From the NCBI RefSeq assembly GCF_011742555.1, contig NZ_JAAQQR010000001.1, positions 496,001 to 560,000 of the forward strand: a stretch of 64,000 nt of DNA, given 5' to 3'. Below the pieces are notes generated by a model that had not been told where the DNA came from, did not search any database, and saw only the letters and a list, made by a program, of their open reading frames with translations. A program made the translations under genes and the position numbers. Positions 22,401 through 30,423 of the stretch are shown here, piece by piece; positions within the stretch are counted from its first letter, which is position 1, and every line of letters begins with the position of its first letter. This DNA is from Luteibacter jiangsuensis (GTDB lineage Bacteria > Pseudomonadota > Gammaproteobacteria > Xanthomonadales > Rhodanobacteraceae).

Positions 22401-22706
22401 ATCGGACGAGAGTTCGTCGAGCGGGAGATCCAGCCACAATTCCAGGTTGTGCGCCCTGCACGCCTTGGCGAGCTGGGCAAGGCGCGTCGTCGCATCGCCG
22501 TCGCCGAGCGCGGGGTTGATGCGATCGAAATCGCGCGTGACGAACACGTCCCCGCAAGGCGACGCTGCAAAGGGTGGCGCGACGAGCAGCTGGCGGAACC
22601 CGAGCCCGGCGGCTTGTTCGATCCACGCGTTCCAGGCGGTCAGCGGCCCCGCGAGAAGGGGATGCAGGTAATAGATACGAAAGGGCGCGCTGTGGCTGGC
22701 CTGCAT
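19437..22706 (-). CDS. glgE: Alpha-1,4-glucan:maltose-1-phosphate maltosyltransferase with an extra inactive N-terminal GlgE-like domain
   Basis: First gene of the operon. GlgE adds maltose from maltose-1-phosphate to alpha-1,4-glucans. The canonical part starts near residue 447 (RAPHVMIEAVQPTVDGGRFP) and has the nucleophile Asp821 in TFRVDNPHTKPFPFW and acid/base Glu850 in LFLSEAFTRPK, 29 residues apart as in known GlgE. Unusually, the protein is 1089 residues, against about 660-700 for actinobacterial GlgE. Residues 1-430 form a degenerate second GlgE-like barrel plus beta domain in which Val170 and Trp199, also 29 apart, replace the catalytic pair. The ATG at 22704-22706 is preceded by AGGAA at a fair distance; an upstream ATG at 22760 is less likely. 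Confidence 0.93.
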   Translation of the reverse strand: MQASHSAPFRIYYLHPLLAGPLTAWNAWIEQAAGLGFRQLLVAPPFAASPCGDVFVTRDFDRINPALGDGDATTRLAQLAKACRAHNLELWLDLPLDELSSDAPLRAEHPEWFRAVAAQHGTPDPRWTPSESDSVRWRLNDPDVAAAAGAWWAERLRHWIAAGVSGFRVVHPQRLRATAWKTLIDAVHTGAPRASFLAWTPGLTPDEVAALEGAGFDAVVSSANWWDFRAPWFAQEAERLAAVAPALACVEEPFAKRLGDELGEENQLAHAYGRAVAFSATSPAGWMMPMGFEYAVHDALDPRRGSALTPSALAKDGVLDLSAAVRAANAAIGATVAARPEVVVRGGVASFLTLDTMDSRTSPGATLTLVNASLDREVAVPTADALIGAATHFAPWTAPDGRKVFDQGEGITLSPGEVLTLRGTPSTPIKRKLGAGAQKEWLQEATRAPHVMIEAVQPTVDGGRFPAKRIVGQAVTVTADVFMDGHDVLAARLRYRAADEKAWREAPMVLVNNDIHTASFTPTRIGRYEFQVEAWRDPFATYRHEIEVKHAANVPLALELEEGRLLVERRAAGATGPRAKALRHLAAAVAKSEGDERLEWLLAESTLALMTATDPREQSSTTPAYPLEVDRREATFASWYELFPRSMTASKSEHGTFRNTIARLPAIRDMGFDVLYFPPIHPIGKAFRKGPNNTLTPGPDDPGSPYAIGSPDGGHTDIHPQLGTLDDFRALRDAAYEHGLELALDFAIQCSPDHPWLKEHPEWFDWRPDGSIKYAENPPKKYQDIVNVDFYADGAVPSLWQALCDVVLFWAGEGVRTFRVDNPHTKPFPFWEWMIARVRAKYPDALFLSEAFTRPKPMYRLAKVGFSQSYTYFTWRNSKQEFIDYLTELTTTEPKEFFRPNFFVNTPDINPYFLQTSGRPGFLIRAALATTLSGLWGMYSGFEICESAPIPGKEEYLDSEKYEIRVRDFDTPGNIVAEITRLNHIRRAHPALQSHLGVRFLPANNDQVLFFEKRAGDDLVLVAISMDPHNAQAADLSLPLADWGLSADATLDVQDLLHDQHLSWRGTTQHVWLGLGQPYAVWQVRLPGV

Positions 22707-22837
22707 GTGACTCGCGTTCCTGGGGAATGGACACAAGCATGCCGGGCCGGATGTATGCATCGTGCCAATGACCCGGGCACGCGAAGGCTAGGACAGTGAC
22801 GCATCCGGGCGTTGCGGGAGTGTGAATGCCGGACGGT
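22707..22837 (-). promoter_or_regulatory. Upstream region of the glgE operon
   Basis: The gap before the seven-gene operon, so its promoter probably lies here or within the adjoining repeat. I do not see a clear -35/-10 pair and cannot name a regulator. Confidence 0.35.
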
Positions 22838-22928
22838 GTCGTCGTCCCTGCGAAAGCAGGGACCCAGGGCCTCGGTCTCCGGTCGAACGGCGAAGCGCTG
22901 GATTCCTGCTTTAGCAGGAATGACGGGG
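22838..22928. repeat. Paired CCTGCNAAAGCAGG-type repeat
   Basis: Two inverted palindromic units, CCCTGCGAAAGCAGGG and TTCCTGCTTTAGCAGGAA, separated by about 35 bases and flanked by CGTC/GACG and CCAG/CTGG boxes. The family is common in intergenic DNA of beta- and gammaproteobacteria. It lies between the glgE start and the paiB end. Confidence 0.75.
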
Positions 22929-22948
22929 GCTTCAGGAATGACAGTGGC

Positions 22949-23578
22949 TTACACCGAACGCATTGCCTCGGCGATGGCCTGCTCGTTGTCGCCCGGGCAC
23001 TGCTCCAGCAACCGCGCCGAGCCCTCGCGGTCTGCCGCGGGGCGGTTCTGTCCGAGCTTCCACTTCCCTTCAATACGGGCAATGGGAATGCGGATGCCGA
23101 CGATGCCTCGCAGCATCGGCGCCACGTAGTCCGCCGGGGCGTCGCTCAGCTTCCAGGGCTGTGCTTGGCCGGTGTCGTGCTCGGACTGCTCCGTCAGGCG
23201 CGACAGCAGGTCCAGCAGGCGGTCCGGGTCGGTGAACGTCTCCGCCGTACCGTATGCGTGCACGGCGATGTAGTTCCAGGTGGGCACTTCGCGATGGTGC
23301 GTGGCCTTGCCGGGATAGCCATTCGGCGAGATGTACGCATGCGGCCCGGTGAACATCGAAAGCACCTCGCCCGCATGCCGCGCGACATGGTCGTTGCCGC
23401 GTGCCACGTGGGCGTAGAGGGTGCCCATGGGGCCTTCGTCGCGGGCCAGCACGAACGGAACGTGCGTGGCCTCGATGCCGCCCTCGCCCGCCGTCACCAG
23501 CGTGCCGAACGCGTTCGCCCGGATGGCGTCGTGCAGGACCGGCAGGCGCGACTCGACGAAATCCTTCGGCGTGTACAT
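22949..23578 (-). CDS. PaiB-family FMN-binding protein
   Basis: A 209-residue protein of the PaiB family, split-barrel flavin-binding proteins named after a Bacillus negative regulator of sporulation and protease genes. Family features are the start MYTPKDFVESRLPVLHDAI, HVPFVLARDEGPMGTLYAHVAR, the PHAYISPNGY segment, REVPTWNY and the C-terminal KLGQNRP. Size matches PaiB (about 207). The ATG at 23576-23578 is chosen; the longer frame overlaps zipA and is not family-like. It lies four bases after zipA, so it may ride on the smc-zipA transcript. The biological role in proteobacteria is not known to me. Confidence 0.85.
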   Translation of the reverse strand: MYTPKDFVESRLPVLHDAIRANAFGTLVTAGEGGIEATHVPFVLARDEGPMGTLYAHVARGNDHVARHAGEVLSMFTGPHAYISPNGYPGKATHHREVPTWNYIAVHAYGTAETFTDPDRLLDLLSRLTEQSEHDTGQAQPWKLSDAPADYVAPMLRGIVGIRIPIARIEGKWKLGQNRPAADREGSARLLEQCPGDNEQAIAEAMRSV

Positions 23579-23582
23579 CGGC

Positions 23583-24569
23583 TTATTGCCCGAACTTGAT
23601 CTCTTCGCCTTCGTGCCCGCGATCCCAGCCGCGCAGCTCGTCGCGAATATGGGCGATGCGCTGGCGACCGAGCGCGTTGCGCTCCTCGTCCAGAACCAGG
23701 CCATCGAGCAGTTCGGCCAGGCGCTGCGCGGTGGGCAGCATGGCGTCCCAGGCATCCAGTGCGGGAACCGGTCCCGGCAGCGCCATGAAGAAGGAAAGGC
23801 CCGGGGTCTGCAACGTGGCGATGCGGGCCATGTCGAAATTGCCCGGCTTCACGAGGTTGGCCACGCTGAAGATCGGGCCTTGCTCCGGATGGCCGTCCAC
23901 CAGGCGGTGGTAGATGCCCATGTCGCCGAATTCGAGGCCGGCCTTCTCGGCCGCCACCACGAGGTCGCTGCCGTTGAACTTGCTGCCTTCGCGGGCGACG
24001 ACGTAGAGGCTGACGATGCGCTCGACCGGCGCATTGGACGGACGGCGGCCGAGGTCGGAACGGGGCGGCGTCCTCGGCGGCGGCGGCGGAGCCGGTGCGG
24101 GCGCAGGGGCCGGTGCAGCGGCCACCGGCTCGTCCATCTCGAAGGGAAGGTCCAGACGGGGGTCCACCCGGCCCGGGCGCGCCTCGGGTTCGTCCTGCAG
24201 GACGGGTGCGGCCGAAGCGGTGCGCTCGCCCGCAAGCGAGGCACCCAGGCGCTCGAGTTCCGCGCGCAGGTCGACGTCGAGCTCGCCCTGGGCAGGCCGG
24301 GGATTGAAAAGCGGATCGTTGGCGTCGTCGTCTTCGCGCGCGCGGAACGATGTCAGCCCTTCCCCGTCGGCATCGCTTTCCGCCTCGTCGCCGAACACCG
24401 GTTCGCGCCGCTCGCGGGCACGCTCCGGCTGCTCCGGCATGGGCTTGCGCCGCCCCTGCTCCTTGCGCGGCTGGCCGAACAGCCAGAGCAGCACGAGCAC
24501 GACGATGCCGACGAACAGCATCGGGATGCCTACCGCGGGATTCCAGGCGAGGCCGATGGCGGGATTCAT
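23583..24569 (-). CDS. zipA: Cell division protein ZipA
   Basis: A 328-residue division protein that anchors FtsZ to the inner membrane. The N-terminal transmembrane segment (GIPMLFVGIVVLVLLWLFG) is followed by a charged and Pro/Ala-rich linker (about residues 35-180). The C-terminal ZipA domain (from VERIVSLYVVAREG) includes GDMGIYHRL, FSVANLVKPG and FFMALPGP, which in E. coli bind the FtsZ tail. It lies 23 bases after smc; smc-zipA-ligA is a common order in this group, but ligA is not here. Confidence 0.94.
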   Translation of the reverse strand: MNPAIGLAWNPAVGIPMLFVGIVVLVLLWLFGQPRKEQGRRKPMPEQPERARERREPVFGDEAESDADGEGLTSFRAREDDDANDPLFNPRPAQGELDVDLRAELERLGASLAGERTASAAPVLQDEPEARPGRVDPRLDLPFEMDEPVAAAPAPAPAPAPPPPPRTPPRSDLGRRPSNAPVERIVSLYVVAREGSKFNGSDLVVAAEKAGLEFGDMGIYHRLVDGHPEQGPIFSVANLVKPGNFDMARIATLQTPGLSFFMALPGPVPALDAWDAMLPTAQRLAELLDGLVLDEERNALGRQRIAHIRDELRGWDRGHEGEEIKFGQ

Positions 24570-24592
24570 GGGTACGATTCCTTAGGTAATGC

Positions 24593-27500
24593 TCAGGCGA
24601 CGCCGGCGAGTTTCGAGGCCTCGGCCAGATCGACCTGGACGAGACGCGAGACGCCCGGTTCGCGCATGGTAACGCCGCAGAGCTGGTGCGCGGCTTCCAT
24701 CGTGGCCTTGTTGTGGCTCACGAAGATGAACTGCACCTTCTCGCTCATCTCGCGCACCATGGCGGAGAAGCGGCCCACGTTGGCCTCGTCGAGCGGTGCG
24801 TCCACTTCGTCCAGCAGGCAGAACGGCGCCGGGTTGAGACCGAAGATGGCGAACACGAGCGACACGGCGGTGAGCGCCTTCTCGCCACCCGACAGCAAGG
24901 TGATGTTGGACACGCGCTTGCCCGGCGGACGGGCCATGATCGCCACGCCGGTGTCGAGCAGGTCTTCGCCGGTGAGTTCCAGGTAGGCGTGGCCGCCACC
25001 GAACAGGCGCGGGAACAGTTCCTGCACGCCTGCGTTCACGCGGTCGAACGTTTCCTTGAAACGCTGCCGGGTTTCGCGATCGATCTTCTTGATCGCGCCT
25101 TCCAGGGTTTCCAGCGCGCCGGCGAGATCGGTGAGCTGCGCGTCGAGGTACTCCTTGCGCTGCGACTGCTCGGCGTGCTCCTGGATGGCGGCGAGGTTGA
25201 CGGGCTCCAGCCGGGCGATCTTCTGCGAGAGATCGACAAGCTGCTGCTGCCAGCGCTCCGGCTCGGCGTCTTCGGGCAGCTCGGACAGCAGGGCTTCGAG
25301 TTCCAGGCCCGACGCGACGATGGCCTGCGCCAGTTGGTCCGCGCGCAATTGCAGGGCCTGGGCCGCGAGGCGCTTCTCCGAAACGCTCTCGCGCACCTGG
25401 TTGAGCACGTGCTCGATGCGCTGGCGGTCCTGCTCCAGCTTGCGGAACTCCGCGTCGCAATCTTCGAGGGCGCGGCGCGCCTCCACGAGTTGCCGGTCGA
25501 CCAGCAGTCGCTGGTCGAGGTAGGTCTGCCGCTCGGCTTCCAGTTCGGCGATGGGGTCGGAACCCGCCGCGAGCTGCTGATCGATCTCGTCGCGGCGCGC
25601 CACCACCTGCCGCAGCTGCGTGTCCAGGCGCGCCAGCGCCTGTTCCAGCGAGGCGAGCGCCGCGCGCTTGGATTCCATGCCCAGCGCCAGCTGATGCGCC
25701 TGCTCGGCGGCCTCGCGCGCGTTGATGCGGGCTTCCTCGCGCGCCTCGAGCAGTTCGCGGCGTTCGTTCTCCAGCCCGCGGCGCTCGTCTTCGCGATCGC
25801 CCATATGCCCCACGGCCTCGTCGAGGCGCGCGCGGGCTTCACGCGTCTGGCTTTCCAGTTCGTCGAGCTGGTCGACGATCGCGGAGATTTCGCCGCCAAC
25901 CTTTTCGGCGCGCGCGCGCGCCGTTTCCATCTTGCCGCGATGGCTCTGCAACTGCCCCGCGAGTTCCGACAGGCGGCGATGCGCCGCGTAGAGGTCGCGC
26001 TGCGCGTCATCGCGCTGGCGTTCCGTTTCGAACTTGCGCGTGCGCAGGCCTTCCAGTTGTTCCGTGCGTTCCTCGATGGCAGCTTCGAGCGTCTCGATCT
26101 GCTCGTTGAGCTGGCGCAGGTCGCGTTCGCGGGCCAGTACGCCCACCTGGTTGCCGGAGGCACGGCGTATACGCACCCAACCCGGGCCCATCCATGCGCC
26201 GTCGCGAGTGATCACGGATTGATGGGCTGCCAGCGAGTCTACGCGGGCAGCGCCTTCTTCGACCGAATCCACCACGAAGATGTTGCCCAGCAGATTCACC
26301 GCCGCGAGCGGACCGCGCACATGGGCGGCCAGCGTACCCGGGCTGCCGGGACCGCCGGTTGCACCCGCGAACAGGGCCACGTCGGCCTCGCCCAGCGAGG
26401 CGAACTCGCCGGCAAGGGCGTCCGGTGCGTCGACCAGCACGCCATCGAGCACACCTGCGAGCACCGTCTCCACGGCCGATTCGTAACCGGCGTCGACCTG
26501 CAGCGATTCGCCGAGGCGGCGGGAACGATCCAGCCCCAGCCGTGCGAGCCAGCCGGTGGCCGCGGATTCTTCCTGGCCGAGCGCCGCCGTCTGTAGCGCT
26601 TCGAGCGAAGCCTGGCGGCCACGCGCGGTCTGCAGCTGCTGCCGGGCGTCGTTCAGTGCCGACTGCACCTGACGTTCTTCCTCGAGGGCACCCTCGTAGG
26701 CCGCCTTGTGCTGGTCGAGCACGCCGCCAAGGTGTTCGACGCGCTCGCGCTGGGTTTCGTGTTCGGTGTCGAGCTGCTCTGCCGCGGCGTCGAGCGCGGC
26801 GACATCGGTAGCGCGCTGCTCGGCTTCCAGTGCTTCGCGGCGGCGCGAGAGATCCACGGACTGGCGATCGAGGTAGGCGAGCTTCGTACGCTCCACCTCG
26901 GCCGCGCGGCTGGACTCCGAGGCGCCGCGGGTGTGCGCGTCCCAACGCTGCTGCCAGTCGGCCAGGCGGGCTTCGGTAGCGCGCTGCGCCTCGCCGGTTT
27001 CATCCTGGATCTGTTGCAGGGCCTCCAGCTTGGGCTCGCCTTCGGCAAGCGCCATGCGCAAGGTCTCGATCTGTTCGCGGTCTGCCGCGATGTGGCCCTG
27101 CAGTTCCTCGTGCTCGCGCTCGGCGTCGGCGCGGGAACGGGTCAGGCGCTCGCTCAGGTCGCGGTTGTGCCGCACCTGTTGCTCCACGCGGGCAATCTCG
27201 GCGCCGACCTTGTAGACCTCGGCCTGCACCTGATTCAAATGTTCGCTGGCGCCATGGTGCCGCTCGCGCACGCTTTCCAGCTGCGCCTCGACCTGTCGCT
27301 GCGACGCGAGGTGCTTTTCGATTTCCAGTTCGGCTTCGCGCAGGCCGGAACCTTCGCCCTCGTGCTGGCGGTGCAGGCTTCTGTATTCGAGCGCGCGCAG
27401 TTCCGCTTCGCGGCGCGTGTGTTCTTCCTTGAAGGCCTTCCAGCGTTCGGCGGCGCGGGCCTGCCGATTCAGGTGTTCCAGCTGTTTTTCCACCTCGTCG

Positions 27501-28093
27501 CGCACGTCGCGCACGCGGTCGAGGTTCTCGCGGGTGGACTTGATGCGGCTCTCGGTTTCCTTGCGCCGCTCCTTGTACTTGGAGATGCCCGCGGCTTCCT
27601 CCAGGTGCGTGCGCAGTTCCTCCGGTGCCGCTTCGATGATCTGGCTGATCATGCCCTGCTCGATGATCGAGTAGGACCGCGGGCCCAGGCCGGTGCCGAG
27701 GAAAAGATCGGTGATGTCGCGGCGGCGGCAGCGCGCGCCGTTGAGGAAATAGGCCGACTGGCCGTCGCGGCTCACCACGCGCTTGACCGAGATTTCGGCG
27801 AAGCTGGCGTATTCGCCCTGGATGGTACCGTCGCCATTGTCGAAGATGAGCTCGACCGCCGCCTGGCCCACGGGCTTGCGCGCGCTGGACCCGGAGAAGA
27901 TGACGTCGGTGAGGGAGTCGCCGCGAAGGCGGCTGGCGGCCGACTCCCCCATGACCCAACGGATGGCGTCGATGATGTTCGACTTGCCGCAGCCATTCGG
28001 GCCGACGACGCCGGTCATATTGGTGGGCAGGTGCAGCGTGGTGGGATCGACGAAGGACTTGAATCCCGCCAGCTTGATCGTGGTCAGACGCAT
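24593..28093 (-). CDS. smc: Chromosome segregation ATPase SMC
   Basis: A 1166-residue condensin-type ATPase. The N-terminal head has Walker A (VGPNGCGKSNIID), then come two long coiled coils separated by a hinge near residues 510-620, and the C-terminal head holds the ABC signature (LLSGGEKALTAVSLVFAIF) and Walker B (FCLLDEVDAPLDEANVGRF). With ScpA and ScpB (elsewhere) it loads at parS and organises the chromosome. Length fits bacterial SMC. The gene-free repeat region upstream presumably holds its promoter. Confidence 0.97.
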   Translation of the reverse strand: MRLTTIKLAGFKSFVDPTTLHLPTNMTGVVGPNGCGKSNIIDAIRWVMGESAASRLRGDSLTDVIFSGSSARKPVGQAAVELIFDNGDGTIQGEYASFAEISVKRVVSRDGQSAYFLNGARCRRRDITDLFLGTGLGPRSYSIIEQGMISQIIEAAPEELRTHLEEAAGISKYKERRKETESRIKSTRENLDRVRDVRDEVEKQLEHLNRQARAAERWKAFKEEHTRREAELRALEYRSLHRQHEGEGSGLREAELEIEKHLASQRQVEAQLESVRERHHGASEHLNQVQAEVYKVGAEIARVEQQVRHNRDLSERLTRSRADAEREHEELQGHIAADREQIETLRMALAEGEPKLEALQQIQDETGEAQRATEARLADWQQRWDAHTRGASESSRAAEVERTKLAYLDRQSVDLSRRREALEAEQRATDVAALDAAAEQLDTEHETQRERVEHLGGVLDQHKAAYEGALEEERQVQSALNDARQQLQTARGRQASLEALQTAALGQEESAATGWLARLGLDRSRRLGESLQVDAGYESAVETVLAGVLDGVLVDAPDALAGEFASLGEADVALFAGATGGPGSPGTLAAHVRGPLAAVNLLGNIFVVDSVEEGAARVDSLAAHQSVITRDGAWMGPGWVRIRRASGNQVGVLARERDLRQLNEQIETLEAAIEERTEQLEGLRTRKFETERQRDDAQRDLYAAHRRLSELAGQLQSHRGKMETARARAEKVGGEISAIVDQLDELESQTREARARLDEAVGHMGDREDERRGLENERRELLEAREEARINAREAAEQAHQLALGMESKRAALASLEQALARLDTQLRQVVARRDEIDQQLAAGSDPIAELEAERQTYLDQRLLVDRQLVEARRALEDCDAEFRKLEQDRQRIEHVLNQVRESVSEKRLAAQALQLRADQLAQAIVASGLELEALLSELPEDAEPERWQQQLVDLSQKIARLEPVNLAAIQEHAEQSQRKEYLDAQLTDLAGALETLEGAIKKIDRETRQRFKETFDRVNAGVQELFPRLFGGGHAYLELTGEDLLDTGVAIMARPPGKRVSNITLLSGGEKALTAVSLVFAIFGLNPAPFCLLDEVDAPLDEANVGRFSAMVREMSEKVQFIFVSHNKATMEAAHQLCGVTMREPGVSRLVQVDLAEASKLAGVA

Positions 28094-28357
28094 TATGGTT
28101 TCCGTTGGGACGCGGCCGTGGGCCCCGCTCGGGAGCCTCCCCCCGGCTGATCGACCACTTTGCCAAACGGGGACGGGGCGCGCAATACGCGAGGTTACAC
28201 GAGAAAGCCGCTGTAACCTATTGAAATGTGAGAGTGAGGCCGCGTTTCCGATGCGTTCTTCTGGCAGATGGGCGACGGGGGACTTTGCTTATGACCTTAG
28301 AAGGACCTGCTTCGCGAATCCTCAGAGGCGATCTGACGCCGTTTTTGCGGGGTGTTT

Positions 28358-29040
28358 CGCTTCGTAGGGTGGGCTCGCCTGTTCGGCCTCGCTCGTGGTG
28401 CCTGTGCCGGTTTCTGAAAGCCAGTGCCGATGGTGCGGAGTGTTGGTGGGAGAGCGGAGCGCGAGCCGATGATTTGCTTTCGCCTATTGCCGACCGGGGC
28501 GCTGGGTGCCTGCTTTCGCAGGCACGACGGTTGGTGGGGACGCTGTGATGCCGTTGCATCGCGCTCTTGTGGGAGCCGCTTCAGCGGCGATGGGTGCTCG
28601 CGGCAAGCGGGCCCGCTGCCGCGGGATCGCCGGCGAAGCCGGCTCCCACAGAGCACGATCGTATCTCGTGCGAAGAGGGAACGTCGTACGAGCACGCCTT
28701 GCGCGTTTATGCCCGTGTCGGGTACGACATGTTTTGAGGCCGAACCTGGGAGCTGGCGCGCCAGCGTGTGGACTGGCGCGAAAAGCTGTCGTACCCGACA
28801 CGGGCATAAACGCGCAGGGCTCGCTCCTACACAACACGCAAGAGACTCCCAACTACCGTCGTGCCTGCGAAAGCAGGCACCCAGCGACTCAAGCGCGGAC
28901 GGTCGCCACAGACGGACAAAACGACGCCACGCCACGCACTACACACCACATGCCACCGCACCGTCGGCTGCCGGCTTTCAAGCCACGAAACAGGCGCCGA
29001 TGCGAGGCCGAACAGGCGAGCCCACCTTACGAAGCGAGAA
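28358..29040. repeat. Nested, roughly concentric inverted repeats
   Basis: Three pairs of inverted arms share nearly one centre. The outer pair (about 28358-28394 and 29003-29040) matches over roughly 36 bases with one or two differences, and similarity continues imperfectly inward. The middle pair (28500-28531 and 28855-28886) is a perfect 32-base inverted match containing CCTGCGAAAGCAGG-type units. The inner pair (28701-28729 and 28787-28815) is a perfect 29-base match with a 57-base spacer. Confidence 0.8.
28569..28650. repeat. GTGGGAGCCGC paired palindromic repeat, copy 1
   Basis: Two oppositely oriented units (TGTGGGAGCCGCTTCAGC and the inverted GCCGGCTCCCACA) frame a GC-rich core that includes CCCGCTGCCGCGGGATCGCC. 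It is nearly the same length and sequence as the copy at 51539-51622, which marks it as a dispersed BIME-like element. Confidence 0.82.
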
Positions 29041-29074
29041 CCAACAGACACCAAAGAACGCGCAACGCGCGCTC

Positions 29075-29338
29075 CTATTCGCCCGGCGCCTTTGCTTCGA
29101 TCGACAGGGCGTGGATGCCGTCGGGCATCATGTCGCCGAGTGCCTCGTACACCATGCGATGCCGCTGGATGGGGTTCTTGCCGGTGAAGGCGGGGCTGAC
29201 GATCCGGGCGAAGAAGTGGCCTTTGCCCTGCCCCGAATGCCCCACGTGCTTGTGGCCTTCGTCGATCACGTCCAGTTCGACCGGCGCCAGCGCCTGCGTG
29301 AGCAGGTGTCGGATGCGCTCGACCTTCTCGACGGTCAC
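29075..29338 (-). CDS. BolA family protein
   Basis: An 87-residue BolA/IbaG-type protein. These work with monothiol glutaredoxins in iron-sulfur cluster traffic and stress responses. The fold is recognisable from [12 protein letters not shown], the [17 protein letters not shown] segment with the conserved His, [27 protein letters not shown] and the final [12 protein letters not shown]. The start is GTG at 29336-29338, overlapping the yciI-like stop as GTGA. The TAG stop lies in a GTAGGAGCGCG repeat edge, so the last residues may vary between relatives. Confidence 0.9.
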   Translation of the reverse strand: MTVEKVERIRHLLTQALAPVELDVIDEGHKHVGHSGQGKGHFFARIVSPAFTGKNPIQRHRMVYEALGDMMPDGIHALSIEAKAPGE

Positions 29339-29634
29339 GGAAGGACCACCCGGAACGGACGAACGGCCACATCGCGATAGACGCCAGCCTCGACGTACGG
29401 ATCGGCTTCGGCCCAGGCCTTGGCGGCCGACAGGTCCGGGAACTGGGCCACGATCATGCTGCCGTCGAAACCCGCCTCGCCCGGGTCTTCCGAGTCTATG
29501 GCCGGAAACGGCCCGGCCAGCTTCAGGCGCCCTTCCTCGAGCAGCGCCTTGAGCCGAGCGACGTGCGCCGGGCGCGCGGCCATGCGCTTCTCAAGCGAGT
29601 TCGGATGATCGAGGGCGACGATGGCGTACCACAT
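29335..29634 (-). CDS. YciI family protein
   Basis: A 99-residue YciI-like protein, a small ferredoxin-fold family whose members have a conserved His-Asp pair (here ALDHPNS) and a C-terminal [13 protein letters not shown] motif. No function is established for most members. Its stop overlaps the start of the bolA-like gene, so the two are co-translated. The start [10 protein letters not shown] is the standard one. Confidence 0.9.
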   Translation of the reverse strand: MWYAIVALDHPNSLEKRMAARPAHVARLKALLEEGRLKLAGPFPAIDSEDPGEAGFDGSMIVAQFPDLSAAKAWAEADPYVEAGVYRDVAVRPFRVVLP

Positions 29635-29684
29635 GGGCTGGGTTCCTGCGGGAAATCGCTGATTGTAACGCTGCCGCCTGTCCG

Positions 29685-30353
29685 TCAGTCGACTGGATAC
29701 AGCGCGAAGGTCTTGCAGCCGTCCATGACATGACCGAACGCCTTCAGCGAAAACTTGTTCAAGGCCTGGCAGCGCGACCCCATGATGCCACCGGCAATGA
29801 GCGGCGCCATCTCGTCGGCGCCCCCTCCGCCCTGCATCGAGACGAGCGATGCCTCGCCGATCTCCTCATCGGTCGTCGCGGAAAAGACCGCGAGGTCTTC
29901 CCACACCGAGAGTTCCTTCTGGAATCCGCCGATGGATCCCGGCGGACGCGCGGGGCTCAGGCCCGGTGTACGCAGGCGCGATGCGTAGACCGGCCGGAGC
30001 ACGACGCGATACCGGCTGCCGATGGACGCCTCCGTGGCCTTGTCCGGATCGACCGCGAACCTTTCCGCGTCCTTCGACCACACGTAATCGACGATCCGCA
30101 CCTTGCCTGCAGCAGGCTGCAGCGCGAGACCCAGCCGTTCGTGCATCGCCCGGCAGCTGAGGTCGCCGGCCAACCAGTCACGCTGGGGCAAGCCCTCGAA
30201 TCCCTCGTACGGCGGGCAGGACGGAACATAGATGGTCGCGGGCAGCAGCGACTGGTCCAAAGGCACCGGGGCTCTTTTGACGGCCTCGCCGCAGCCGGCC
30301 AGCAGAACGGAAGCGCCGGCGATCAGCGCAAAGAAGAAAGAGCGAACCTGCAT
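29685..30353 (-). CDS. Predicted lipoprotein of unknown function
   Basis: A 222-residue protein with a lipoprotein signal peptide ([20 protein letters not shown] then Cys), so the mature form is probably membrane-anchored by a lipidated Cys. I do not recognise a domain. Cys residues recur in the mature part (SCPPYEG, SCRAMHE, SRCQALN, DGCKTF), which could form disulfides in the periplasm. It lies between the yciI-like gene and lysS, on the same strand. Confidence 0.7.
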   Translation of the reverse strand: MQVRSFFFALIAGASVLLAGCGEAVKRAPVPLDQSLLPATIYVPSCPPYEGFEGLPQRDWLAGDLSCRAMHERLGLALQPAAGKVRIVDYVWSKDAERFAVDPDKATEASIGSRYRVVLRPVYASRLRTPGLSPARPPGSIGGFQKELSVWEDLAVFSATTDEEIGEASLVSMQGGGGADEMAPLIAGGIMGSRCQALNKFSLKAFGHVMDGCKTFALYPVD

Positions 30354-30423
30354 TCGTAATCCCCTGTAACGAAAGCAAACGACAACGGCGCATCGTGCAC
30401 CGGCTCGACCGCGTCCCGCCAGC

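Larger units (their letters stand above)
28094..29074. other. Gene-free region of about 980 bases filled with nested inverted repeats
   Basis: The only stretch over 300 bases here without a supported gene. Open frames in it show no family features and read across the repeats. It holds the smc upstream region near 28094-28200 and then several repeat elements listed separately. I see no tRNA or convincing small-RNA promoter. Confidence 0.7.

Noticed and set aside
22838-22928. Possible CRISPR-like repeats
   Set aside because: Only two inverted palindromic units with unequal flanks; no regular spacers or cas genes.
24686-26596. A 636-codon plus-strand frame opposite smc
   Set aside because: Antisense shadow of the SMC coiled coil; no independent motifs or ribosome-binding site.
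28200-29080. Several ORFs of 100-350 codons in the smc-bolA gap
   Set aside because: They are read through inverted repeats, appear on both strands and have no family features.
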